In this document: one piece after another, positions 11,376 through 33,716 of the stretch | Position numbering within the stretch: position 1 is the stretch's first letter | Layout: each line of letters opens with the position of its first letter | Assembly (NCBI GenBank): GCA_020465985.1 | Contig: JAANYP010004771.1 | Span: 1,197,932-1,261,931, forward strand | Origin: Centrapalus pauciflorus | Lineage: Eukaryota > Streptophyta > Magnoliopsida > Asterales > Asteraceae | Direction of reading: 5' to 3' | Length of the DNA stretch: 64,000 nt | Position numbers and translations under genes: made by a program | Notes under the pieces: generated by a model | What the model saw: only the letters and a program-made list of their open reading frames with translations | Database searches by the model: none | What the model was told of the DNA's origin: nothing

Positions 11376-12352
11376 TTGAGGTTCAATTGAGAACTTTTAT
11401 GCACCGAGGCACCTCTAGGAACTTTTGTGCACCAAATAATCAAACAAGGGTGCACTAAGGGTATTTAGGGAAAACTAAAGATATGATAATTAATTTATAT
11501 CTAAAAGTCATTAAAAGATAATTAGGAGTTACATTTTGAATTAAAATCTCATATTAACTACATTCCTAATTTTCCTCCCCATTTCTCTCTATCTCTATCT
11601 CTCTCTTTTTCTCTTTAATCGTGTTCTTCATGATTTTCATAGTGATGATGATTTGAAGACGAAGATTAACGATAAACAACGATGATGATGAACATGAACA
11701 AGAGATGCAACGGATGATGATTATGAAGAACACAATGCATAGATGGATGATGAACGATTAATAATGATGATGCATAGATGGATGATGAACAATAACGATG
11801 CATAGATGGATGATGAACGATGAACAACGAAAAATGATGATGCATAAATGGATGATGAACAATGACGATGCATAGATGAATGATGAACAAGTTGAACACG
11901 ATGCATAGATGAATGAAGAATATGAACGACGAACACGATGCATAGATGAATGATGAACAAGTTGAACACGATGCATAAATGAATTTGTGTATTTTTTTTG
12001 TTAAATGCATCTTTTTTGAATACGATGCCTAAATAAACACGATTACGATGAAATGCATCGATCTCCATCATCTTTTTTTGAATTTGTGTAATTTTTGTTA
12101 AATTTGGAAATGTATCAATTGAATTTATTTAGCATTTATTATTTGATTATTTGTTGAAATATTAAATTTAATAAGGTATGCACATTCCCCAAAATGTCCT
12201 TCCTTGTTTGGTTCTATAATGCACAAGATGCATCAAATTGTCCAACTATTTACCCTTTTGCCATTAATCTAATCCATACAATTTTTTGATCTAATGGATG
12301 ATATGTGTACTTTTGTACCTCGGTGCATAAAAGTTCTCAATTGAATCTCCGC
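11374..12352. mobile_element. TA-tract-nested TIR element 'a' (~979 bp)
   Basis: The left end contains GTTCAATTGAGAACTTTTAT then GCACCGAGG. The right end is its inverted complement (CCTCGGTGC, ATAAAAGTTCTCAATTGAA). It is bounded on both sides by TA repeats (11310-11373 and 12353-12370), like rice Micron-type 'MITE-in-microsatellite' insertions. The interior holds a minisatellite. The right end is 66 bp upstream of the ankyrin gene start at 12418. It shares terminal sequence with the element at 23241-23878. Confidence 0.82.
11690..11985. repeat. minisatellite inside element 'a'
   Basis: About ten imperfect copies of a unit built on GATGCATAGATGGATGATGA, with spacers of variable length. They give the apparent minus-strand repeats of HLCIV-type peptides, which are not credible proteins. 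Confidence 0.85.
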
Positions 12353-12417
12353 TATATATATATATATATTCATTGCTTAAGCTAGGCACTCTGTGAAACT
12401 ATTCTAATTCTGAAACA

Positions 12418-17188
<4,771 letters not shown>

Positions 17189-19772
17189 GCAACTTCGGTT
17201 GATATGTTGATTCAGTGTTTAATTTTATTGACTCGATCAAATACGATGATGACCAAGTTGATTGGATTATTACCAACAATGTAACAATTATTTGGGCCAT
17301 ATGTATGTATATGTTACAATTGCATCAAGTTAAAAATTCAACTGAACACAAATACAACCAAAACACTGTATATTGCAGCTGTGCAGCAAAGGAAGATTTC
17401 CCGAAACCAATACATGAAATTTTTAGCCTATTACAAGAAGCCTAAATTCAACAAAAAACCAAAAGTGAAAACTGCTGTTTAAAGGAAGCATGCAAACCCT
17501 TCAATGACAGCCCAAGTGACCAACCAATAGGGTAGCCAGGATTTCATTCTTGGGTGGAACAAGTTAGTTATTAGAAATCAGTATGTATTGAAAATCTTAG
17601 TATAGACACACACATATGTGTGTGTATGCATGCATGCATGTGTTTACGTACATATGTATGTGGTCCGGTTCAGAAGAGTATCTAGCTTTTCGACGGTATC
17701 GAGGATACGTCTCTATATTTTAATAATAAGAAATAATTACTAGGTATATATGTTATAATAAAAAGTATAAAATGATGATCAAAAAGTAAATGTTATTTAT
17801 CTATATTTAGAAAACATGAAAAATAATAAACTTATGACAAACAACAATACTATTTTTTTATTTTTATTAAAAATTTATATTGCATGTATTAAATTTTATT
17901 TATGTATATTTTATAAAAAAAAAAAATATGTATTAGAAATACTTGTGGATACACAAGTATGAATGGATGAGATTGGGTGGGGGTGGCCATGGCCCACCCT
18001 GTGTTTAAAGGGATCTCAGACCTGTCCCTTTTATTACAGTCAGGTATCTCCCGGATTGGAACACCATTCTGACCGTGATGTATCGAAGCACATTTTGAAA
18101 AGATTGTAATTGATTCTTGAAGAAGAAATCTGATTGTGATGATGAACACCAAGAAGCCAAGTATAATAGAAAAAAAGATAAAGTAAGATACGAAAAGAAA
18201 AGATGTCAAATAGTATGTGGTTGTGGAGAACCATAAGATTATTATTAACATTAATTCCATTATAATCTTAGTGGATTACCACATCCATCCACGAACCTCT
18301 GCATCTCCTCCTGATGGTGGTTGCTCCACCGGATCCGATCTTGTGTTTCCAAATGGGTCTCTCCCTTCAGTTGCCTCTCCAAATCTATCGACTGCTCAAC
18401 TGATGATGACTGATGAGTGCTCCAAATCAATTGACTGCTCCAATATCACATAGATCATGTGCGTTTTCTTCGTTGCAACCAGCTCAAACTGAATCTGTGA
18501 GCTGATTGTGATATGATCTACTCAAATTCCAATTGCTAATTGGAACATTAGTGACAATAGACCAACCAAATTATGTAGTTTATGTATATTATTAACTGTA
18601 AAATGAATTGAAGTGATGCAGGATGGTTGAATTTTAATCGTTAAAAGTAAGTTTCATTAAAAAAAATCCAGATGGAATAGAACCACCATCTTCTCACAAA
18701 AGAATGCTCTTACCAATTGAGCTTATGGATAATGGATCCACATGCATGTTAACAAATTGCAATAATTGTATGTTATGTAGACTGCTGACAAATATAGCAT
18801 CCACATATGAACGACAAACTATTTTGTCCAATAATTATCATGAATTGGCACAAAAAGACACATAATTCTAGTGTTGTAGAAAGATAAAGTAGTTTACTTT
18901 AGTTTACGTTAGGGATATCTATTAAATTATTGTTGGGGATATTTATTAAATTATTGTTCGTTATGCGGTCCACAGGGACATTTATAATTTATTACTAAAA
19001 GCCTTGAATCACATATTGTTGACCAGAAAACAACTTCAACACAAATACACAATTAGGTTCCTTAAATTTGGCACAATTGTGGAGTAATTACTCAGCCCAA
19101 TTACTTCACAAAAGTTTCAAGCCAATATACATGTAAAATAGTCTTTGTAAGTTCTTTCAAGGCATTAATTGGGTTTGTTAGTTTGTTACTGAACCAAAGT
19201 AGGGTTGCCTTTCCTACAGTTTCTCTTTCGTTCATAAATTCAAAGATCATTATTTTATTCGTTCTTCTATTTCTTCATCTTTAAATCTCTCTTTCTTCTT
19301 TAATGTTCAAGATCTCGACGTAATTACTTCAATAACAAAAACAAAGATTAGTTCAAGTCTAGATCTTGATGTTTTTAAATAAAGGTTTCATCTTCTTCTT
19401 CTTTGGGATTCTGTGTTTTTTCATCTTCACCATTGATGAACATGTTCGAAAGTGAAGATGAAACACGTATAAATTCGAATACATGAAAGTTCATCTTCTT
19501 CATCTACATGTTTGTTTTTTTGAAGGTTCGTCTTCTTCATTTTTTTCCAGATCTATCAAGCTTTGTTATAGACTTTATCAAATGTTCAAGATCTGAGTCT
19601 TTTTTAATTATCATTTAGGTTTTATTTGAGTTTTTTCTAGTTGTAAATTATTATTGGGTTTTCAAGGTTCAAACCACATCTAGTATGTAAAGTTATGTGT
19701 AATTAAAATTTAAAAGAATTTATAGTATATGATATTGTACGTACAAGTGATACTCACTTATATATATATATA
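17189..19772. other. intergenic between A and its paralogue; possible solo LTR
   Basis: No supported gene. A less AT-rich patch at about 17940-18480 has short frames on both strands that I cannot assign. A 27-bp near-tandem repeat (ATTTATTAAATTATTGTT units) lies at about 18910-18960. The stretch from TGTTGGGGATATTTATTAAA (about 18933) to about 19340 has the feel of a copia-type LTR, but without a clear CA end or target duplication this is only a suspicion. Confidence 0.35.
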
Positions 19773-20040
19773 GAGGGAGGTTCAATGGAAAACCATCATG
19801 CACCTGAAAACTTGTGAAAACCGCACTGCACCACCACAAATGCATCAAATTCCCAGCGTGATGCATCAAAATCCCACGTGATGCATCAAATTTCCCGCGT
19901 GATGCATCAAAATCCCACGTGATGCATCACCTTATTTACGATCATGCCACCGCTTTTTTCATGAAATGCACCAAATCGGACGGTATGCGTAGGTTTCCAT
20001 AGTTTTCACGTGCATAGTGGTTTTCCATTGAACTCACCCC
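19773..20040. mobile_element. TA-tract-nested TIR element 'c' (~268 bp)
   Basis: The left end is GAGGGAGGTTCAATGGAAAA. The right end is GGTTTTCCATTGAACTCACC, its complement. The inner arms GCACCTGAAAACTTGTGAAA and TTTCCATAGTTTTCACGTGC also pair loosely. TA repeats abut both ends (19758-19772 and 20041 onward). The core has five ATGCATC units at 20-21 bp spacing separated by CACGTG or GCGTG. It is almost identical to element 'd' 270 bp further on. Confidence 0.85.
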
Positions 20041-20062
20041 TATATATGTGTGTGTGTGTGTG

Positions 20063-20131
<69 letters not shown>

Positions 20132-20170
20132 ATATATGTTTGTATATATATGTATGTATATATGTATTTG
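20041..20170. repeat. (TG)n(TA)n microsatellite between elements 'c' and 'd'
   Basis: A TG run, about 31 TA units and degenerate TATG repeats. A short non-repeat spacer (20171-20236) then separates it from the next TA tract. Confidence 0.9.
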
Positions 20171-20234
20171 GGTTCAAGTGAAAACCATTAGTTTTGCGGA
20201 GTACTAGAGGTTTCTCTATAAATGTATGTATAAC

Positions 20235-20236
<2 letters not shown>

Positions 20237-20305
<69 letters not shown>
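20237..20305. repeat. (AT)n microsatellite, left flank of element 'd'
   Basis: About 34 AT units ending where the element begins (GGGAGGTTC). Confidence 0.95.
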
Positions 20306-20308
<3 letters not shown>

Positions 20309-20568
20309 AGGTTCAATGGAAAACCACCATGCACCGGAAAACTCGTGAAAACCGCACTGCACCACCACAAATGCATCAAATTCCCCGCGTGATGCATCAA
20401 AATCCCGCGTGATACATCAAATTTCCCGCGTGATGCATCAAAATTCCGCGTGATGCATCATCTTATTTACGATCATGCCACCGCGTTTTTCATGAAATGC
20501 ATCAAATCGGATGGTAGACGTAAGTTTCCATAGTTTTCAGGTGCATAGTGGTTTTCCATTGAACCCAC

Positions 20569-20571
<3 letters not shown>
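20306..20571. mobile_element. TA-tract-nested TIR element 'd' (266 bp)
   Basis: The ends are GGGAGGTTCAATGGAAAACC and GGTTTTCCATTGAACCCACC. It has the same order of blocks as element 'c', and CGCGTG replaces most CACGTG spacers in the core. Long (TA)n tracts lie on both sides. Confidence 0.88.

Positions 20572-20654
<83 letters not shown>
20572..20654. repeat. (TA)n microsatellite, right flank of element 'd'
   Basis: About 41 uninterrupted TA units. Confidence 0.95.
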
Positions 20655-20656
<2 letters not shown>

Positions 20657-20893
20657 ACTTGACTCGTCTTTTGCAGTTGGTCATGATTCACGTGAATTAG
20701 AATTTTCCTTTATTTTTTACTTTATTTGGGAATAATATCCCTTTAATTATTTGTAGGGACTAACGTTTCATCCATCATAACCCCACACAATGCTTTGTTA
20801 TTTTGACAATTAAATCGATATAATTACAAAAGAATACATAATTAAGGATGTGTGAAAAAAAACACATGACAGAGGGTTGACATATATTATATA

Positions 20894-21305
20894 GGGTTGG
20901 GTTCCTTTTAAGAACTCCTTAGTTCTGTGAGAACGTGAAAACCACTTAAAAATTTGTGAATCTAATGCATAAAATAATGCATTTGATGCTAAAATTTAAA
21001 CATTTGATAAATTTATACATTTCATATAAATATTTACGCATAGTCGCATATCATGATAAATTTGTTAACTTTATTTACCAATTTGTGCATTTAACAGAAT
21101 TTGTACATTTAGTGTATAACTTAATGAATTTAAAATTTAAAGGGTCATTTAAATGTTATATTATGATATTTATTAATGTTTTCAACCAATAATGGTTTTA
21201 AGCTATGAATTTAATTTTTAAATTTGTGCATTTGATGTACAAATTTGTGCGCTTTTAGTGGTTCTCACGTTCTCACGGAATAAAATGATTTTTACCACCC
21301 AACAC
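20894..21305. mobile_element. TA-flanked TIR element 'g' upstream of paralogue B (~412 bp)
   Basis: The left end reads GGGTTGGGTTCCTTTTAAGA then GAGAACGTGAAAACCACT. The right end carries the inverted blocks AGTGGTTCTCACGTTCTCAC and TACCACCCAACACT. TATATATAT abuts the right end (21306-21314) and a shorter TATATTATATA the left. The right end is 60 bp before the ATG of paralogue B. The interior repeats AAATTTGTGCATTTGATG-type units. Confidence 0.7.
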
Positions 21306-21364
21306 TATATATATGTGTGCTCCATCAGTAGTCATGTTAGGGACATGATCCTAACCTTGAAACA

Positions 21365-28139
<6,775 letters not shown>

Positions 28140-29922
28140 ATTAACAAGTTCTTTTGTTCACACAATATAATATGACGACTTACCACTACATGCACATACC
28201 ATTCATTTAACAATGAATTAAATTTATGTTATGCCTTCATTTAATTATATGTTCCATGCATGTTGCTAGCTAGCCCATCTTCCTTCTTAACTGTGACACC
28301 ATTAATACTAATCGAAGTTCGTAGTAATTATTACCTCATCATCAAATTGGTAGTTTTTTTACATGATAAAATTTGAATAATGAACAAATTCAGAAATACT
28401 AACAGGGTAATTTGTTTCTATCAATTTAAACACTATTTCTTAAGTAGTAAATATGCCATAAACAATGGTACATATGTCACATTTTGAACAAGATTTCCTA
28501 GGGCTGTAGAATGTACCTCACTACCTCAGTCCTCAGGTTCACACCTTGCAATTAACTAAAAAAATTTCTGCTTTCTCAAACATACATGAAATGAATGATG
28601 ATCTGCTGGAAAGTGGGAACATCCCGATTAAAATCATTTGGGTTTATAATTAATTAAGTTTATTTTATCAGTAATGTTAACCTTAATTTTCAACGAAATG
28701 AACAGAAAGTTTATTCTAATGTACAGTCCTTTTTTTATTATTCATCAAAATAGTGAGATTATAAAACTTGGAAAGAGAACGATTTTTCATTTTATTTCTT
28801 CATTGTCTACGTCAATCTTTACTCACATATCATTATTGCATGTCAAAAAAACTTGTAAGCCCAAATAATTACATCCTCTCAATTAACTTGTACACAACGT
28901 GCCCTTAGTTTCAAGTGAAACACTGAAACTGATACACCCATCCCATACTAGGCTCATATCAAGCCATAAATCCAAGTGTAGAACTCACTTCAAAAGTCAG
29001 CTTGTAAAAGGAGGGGACACCTTGACTTATAAGCCACCAACCAAACTTACATTTGGCCGATGCGGGATCGTAGCAATACCGCACGCTTGGAGGATTAGCT
29101 AGGCACTTACCATTGATGGTCCAGGAGTACCACACAAATACAACCACCGTTGCATATTCTACTTTGACGAGTTAAGTTTGATGACCTTGTTCCTGCTTGC
29201 CTGCAAAAAATTAATTGAACTTGGTTTAACCCATAAATTAATAAGATACTATCACCAAATAAATCATATATTTTCAGTGGGAATCATGCATGAAATTCTT
29301 GATGAGGAAAGATGGATGGGGAATTGTTTGGTTCTTCTTTTATGGTTGAAATGAGTTCAAACTAAAGTTCCACCTTTTTCCCAAATTCAATGGTCATCAA
29401 TCAACACACTATTAATTTTTAACTTTTGAAGATTCACCTTAGACTAAACATTAACCAAATTAATCAGATGTAGCTGCTACGCGGATCAAAAGTTTCCCTG
29501 AAAGACAAATGGCCTCAAAAGCCTTAAGGAGTAAAACTCTTTTGGGTAATCTCAAACCTCAACCTCAAAGACTGAGATAACTAGATAAGAGGGTGATGAT
29601 GTAAATCAAATTCCTTTTGGTAAAATAGCTAAACGGGCTGACTTACAATGGTATTGGGTGGGCGTGATTCACATACAGCTCTATTTTAGTTCCCTTAAAT
29701 GATAGATTTGAATCAATTACTTTTTAGCTTGAGCACAAGTCGGGTACCAGATTCTTAGAGCTTGCTTTTACCAAATAAATATCTATTATCTTCAAATAAA
29801 CTGAGAGAAGATTTCAAGAACATGAAATCAGAATCAATTCTGACACTATGTTGAATAATATGAAGCACTCAAGTGGGCATGCTTTAATCCTTATAAATTG
29901 TGCCTATCAGGTGTTTGTTATA
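28140..29922. other. intergenic, mostly unassigned
   Basis: No gene is supported. The stretch 28930-29150 holds a promoter-like motif pair described separately. The rest is AT-rich without bounded repeats. Confidence 0.5.
29026..29068 (-). promoter_or_regulatory. snRNA-type USE + TATA motif pair
   Basis: On the minus strand ATCCCGCATCG (29068-29058) matches the plant snRNA upstream sequence element RTCCCACATCG at all but one position. A CTTATAAG TATA-like box lies at 29033-29026, 24 bp downstream. That spacing is typical of Pol III-type plant snRNA promoters; Pol II types are about 10 bp wider. The sequence after it (toward 28930) is not U6, U3 or another snRNA that I recognise. From memory, similar motif sets recur in dispersed plant repeats, so this may be a repeat and not an active promoter. 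Confidence 0.35.
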
Positions 29923-30210
29923 ATGCAAGACAGGCCAGCCAGCCAAAACTCAAAAGTAAGAAGTAAGAAAGCAATGTCTAGGCAGGGCAGCAATGGGGGT
30001 ATTCGGCAAACAATGGAGGCAGCACCACCAAGGCTAATTCGTATAGAACGGCGGCCAAGCATGGATAAGAAGTTACCTACCATTAAAGAAGATGAATGCA
30101 GCTGCACGGGTGGTGATCAAGGCAGCCAGCTTCAAAGCTTCCATGGAAATCGGACTGCAGTATTCGCGTCTTCGTCCGCAAAGAATCTCTACAGCTCCGC
30201 TTGTAAATAG
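29923..30210 (+). CDS. small unassigned ORF, possible terminal exon (95 aa)
   Basis: The frame starting MQDRPASQNSKVRSKK has a more balanced base and codon composition than its AT-rich surroundings. It reads as a basic, serine-rich peptide (IRIERRPSMDKKLPTIKEDE) and ends at a TAG after YSSACK. A plausible acceptor (tgcctatcag) lies 12 bp before the ATG, so it could be the last exon of a gene whose earlier exons I could not find. No domain, signal peptide or membrane segment is visible and I do not recognise the family. The alternative is a chance frame. Confidence 0.4.
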   Translation: MQDRPASQNSKVRSKKAMSRQGSNGGIRQTMEAAPPRLIRIERRPSMDKKLPTIKEDECSCTGGDQGSQLQSFHGNRTAVFASSSAKNLYSSACK

Positions 30211-33200
30211 TGGCGTTATGAACGGTTGATTAATAAGGAAGGATGCCTAACTTATTCAATCCATTCGTAGTTACTACTTCTTTAACCCTAAAATATACAT
30301 AATCTTGTTTAATTGTTTCTCCTTCGTTTTCCCAATTTATTTATAAGCAAATGAGAACTTAGCATATATGTTGATTTGGAAAAATAATTTAAAAACTAAT
30401 ATCTATAAAGATATATAAAACAATAGAAAGAAATTAGATTTTATTCATTTTAGTTAATTATTTATTAGAATCATTAAAATATATTTGATTGGATCGACTT
30501 TGATTTAAGTTTAAATTGAATTTAGATAAATCTAGTTAAACGACACATGAGATATTGACACAAAACAGAGTTAACAAGGTGTTAACATATATCACATCTA
30601 ATTACTTATTTTTATTAGTATATAAATATCTAATAGTCAAGACTCGAGATGATATAATACCTACATTGAATCTCTTATGTAGGGGGGTGTGTGACGTCAT
30701 TAGCCAAACCCAAAAAAAAAAAAAAAAAAAAATGCTCAACCAATGCATGAATCATAAGTTTGTTTTTCATGTTTTGTTTTAGAAAAAAAATGTTCACATC
30801 ATTTACCAAAGTTATGGAAAAAATCCATATCAATCAAGCCCTCTTGTGTATTATGTGGGTGAGTATGACTAAAGAAGCATCTTTCCATCACAGTTGAAAG
30901 TAGGGACCACAATAAGAGATCGACGGATCTAGACTGTTAATGTTTAAAAATTAACCATAATTATCAACCAAACCAACCAGTTGATTAAATTTTCTAACAT
31001 TTATTTTCAGTTAATTCAGTTTTGATTATTGGCTAAAAGTTAACCAACAACTAATTTATTAGTTAGATGAGTTCACTGCATATAACCTTTGGATACTTGT
31101 GGGCAGAAAAATATAAGAAATTGTATATATAAATTATATTATTATGTATAATATAGTGCAAATAGTGAGAATTGGAATACCAGGTTGCGATACGTAGATC
31201 TATTTTTACCATTTAGCTATAAGAAACGGTATATATAAATTATATTATTATGTATAATATAGTGCAAATAGTGAGAAATATAATATAAAATCTAATGTTT
31301 GTCTATAAAGGTAACATTGAATTTTTTAGACAAAAATATGATTATAAAATTTAATTTTGACGAAAAAGAGTGTCAATAATCAATTAAGTGGGTAAATTTT
31401 GAATTTTATGTTCTTTTTTGGCAAAAGAACAATGTTTCATGATACTTTCTCGGTCTAAAAGCTGAACTCCATATCTTTTCTCGGCAAAACTAGACTTTCA
31501 TGATCCTTTTCTTGGCCAAAATTATTTTATGATACCATTGTTATCAAATTTTGAATTTTATATTGTTTTTCTTGAACAATCACCCTATAATATATAAAAC
31601 AAGTGAATCAGAATAAAGGTCTGAATCATTAACATTGTCACATCCGACCTAATTATATTGAATTTTTATTTTTTAGTACATGTTTCAAGATATTTTACCC
31701 ACCTTACCCGTCATTCGAGTTTTGAAAGGAATAAATCAACATATGGCTACAACTTATAGCAAGAATCAATATATCTTTTCATAACCAAATCAAACTTCTA
31801 TAAATAATAGAAAACTTCTTGGATATTCTCATCCCTAAAACTTGATATAATTAATACTATAAATACAATACATCCAAAGTGGTTACATATTCTCGTAGAG
31901 AACTTTTTTACAATCACGAATAATCAAAACCTATAACTACAATACATCCAACCAAATTTAAGTGAGTATCTAAAGCTAATCTATCAAATTGCATCATATA
32001 AACTAATTACATCATATCTTCATATATATTATTATTATTGAAGGAGGATGGAGAGAGTTCATGAAAAAGTATAATAGATGCAAAAATTCTAGGGCCAACA
32101 CACAATGGCTTGGAGACAAAATGGAACGATTTAGTTTATTTATACGTGGAGGTTGTGTTATGGAAGGATCCTAATGAGAGAGAGGATGAACCAGTGTAGG
32201 GCTGACTTAAACTATGGTGACGATTGGGACAGTTGGTTGATAAAAGAAGTTTGGCAAGCGGTCAACGAAACACAAACATTTATAAGTTGGGAGGTACAAG
32301 TAAATTAGAATTTAGAAATCATGTTTGAAAGCCCATTAAATTTAAAATATACCATGGATGGGTCAAAGGGGTAAAAATCTCATTGGTTGATTGGCTATCT
32401 AATCTAGAGGAAAACTTAGTCAAAGGAGTAAAGAAGATATAAATCCCTGGAAATACAATGGAAAAGTCTATGGATGGTGCAAATTTTCGACTTAATATAT
32501 GGCGTTGCAAAGTAGTGTAGCATGTTTTTGGAGGCAACAATTCTTAGTGAAGCACGATACATCATAGTTATTTTCAAGGCCTGGTATATATTGTTGTGAT
32601 TTAGAAGGGATAATTGGGGTAACCTAAAGTTTTTTTTGTTTGTTCTTATGGTTTCGAAATAATCGAGTCATGTTTGCAGTCTAGGATTTGGGGTGTCAAT
32701 TCCATTGGGTGTTTGACATTTGATTTGTACGGATAAAGTAGTTTAGTTGAGCCGTATTAGGTCATTATGTTGCATATCCTGGTATATAACTTGTGTAAAA
32801 GATGTATTGCATTTTTTATTGTTGAAGTGATATATAAATTTTGGGTTTCAAAATAATCTTCATATGCACTTTCTTTTTAACGTTAAATCATCTTTTATCA
32901 AGAGCACCATGACATACCGGATACATTATTTTTTCCCTCCACTAAAAAATTATCTTCATCTGGACGTACACGTGTCATTTCAAGCCTCACTATAGATATT
33001 GCATGGTTTTCCAATGGGAAGTGATTTGTACACAACATCACAACAATTTTATATAAATTAACTATTTTATCCTTACTAACACTTTGATTATTATTGCACT
33101 TTACTCCTTTAAATAAAGATAAAATAGTCTTTTTATATGAAATTATTATGTATGACAAATTTTTATTGTGTACAAATTACTTCTCCTGCCCGACACTCTT

Positions 33201-33404
33201 TGTAGCACTAAACATGACTTGCAGTATTATGGTAAACTTTAACTAGTGAAAAGCAGTTTAAAATTACTATTAGTGCAAGTGATTGGCTGTCTTGTCTCAT
33301 ATCCTTGTAGGATAAAAGCATTAGACTAGCTAAAGTTGATAAAAGTGAATGACACCTTCCATATCTTACCAAAAGAAAAAAAAAAGGAATGATAAAAAGA
33401 AACT
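30211..33404. other. intergenic, no gene seen
   Basis: AT-rich with short frames only. The stretch 32040-32870 has a somewhat gene-like texture (broken frames, TGG-rich) that could be a decayed retroelement, but no motif is firm enough to name it. Confidence 0.5.
31112..31276. repeat. 59-bp direct repeat, two copies
   Basis: A unit from TATAAGAAATTG through ATATAGTGCAAATAGTGAGA occurs at 31112-31170 and again, nearly unchanged, at 31218-31276 (period 106 bp). The spacer is unrelated. Confidence 0.85.
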
Positions 33405-33716
33405 AACCTCTTTTTAACATAAAACTACATTTAAAATATTATATATTTTTATGTGTTTTCGTTTTTCCATGATATTTTTTTCCAGAAAAGTCTCTGAGTT
33501 AATTTTTTTCTTTTGATATAGACTACTTAACTATTAAAACCCGGTTTTCAGTTTTTAAAAATTTGTTTTTACTAATTATAACTGTGCTCCAATAGTCAAT
33601 TTTCACAAAATTAGAAAAAAATTAACTTCAGGACTTTTCTGAAAAAAAAAACATGAACGAACGAAAACGTAAAAACTGTAAAAACAGGTTGGTTTTTTTT
33701 CATAATAAACCCTTAA
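33405..33716. mobile_element. foldback family F1, diverged copy
   Basis: The right arm has AACAGGTTGGTTTTTTTTCA and TAATAAACCC. The left arm has GTTTTCGTTTTTCCATGATA. The centre carries AAAACCCGGTTTT-type sequence. It aligns in order with the copy at 46779-47087, with many changes. Confidence 0.65.

Noticed and set aside
11246..11455. Frame with long YIYIYI and THTHTH runs on the minus strand
   Set aside because: Pure translation of a GT/AT microsatellite; similar frames at 14650-15470, 20010-20735 and 22957-23400 were rejected for the same reason.
11666..12071. Minus-strand frames rich in HLCIV and SSSIYAS repeats, looking like a repetitive protein or a CRISPR-like array
   Set aside because: They derive from the minisatellite inside foldback element 'a'. 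Spacers are not unique sequences of constant length and there is no leader or cas gene.
17889..18453. Overlapping frames on both strands in a less AT-rich patch
   Set aside because: Neither strand gives a recognisable domain or splice structure; left unassigned.
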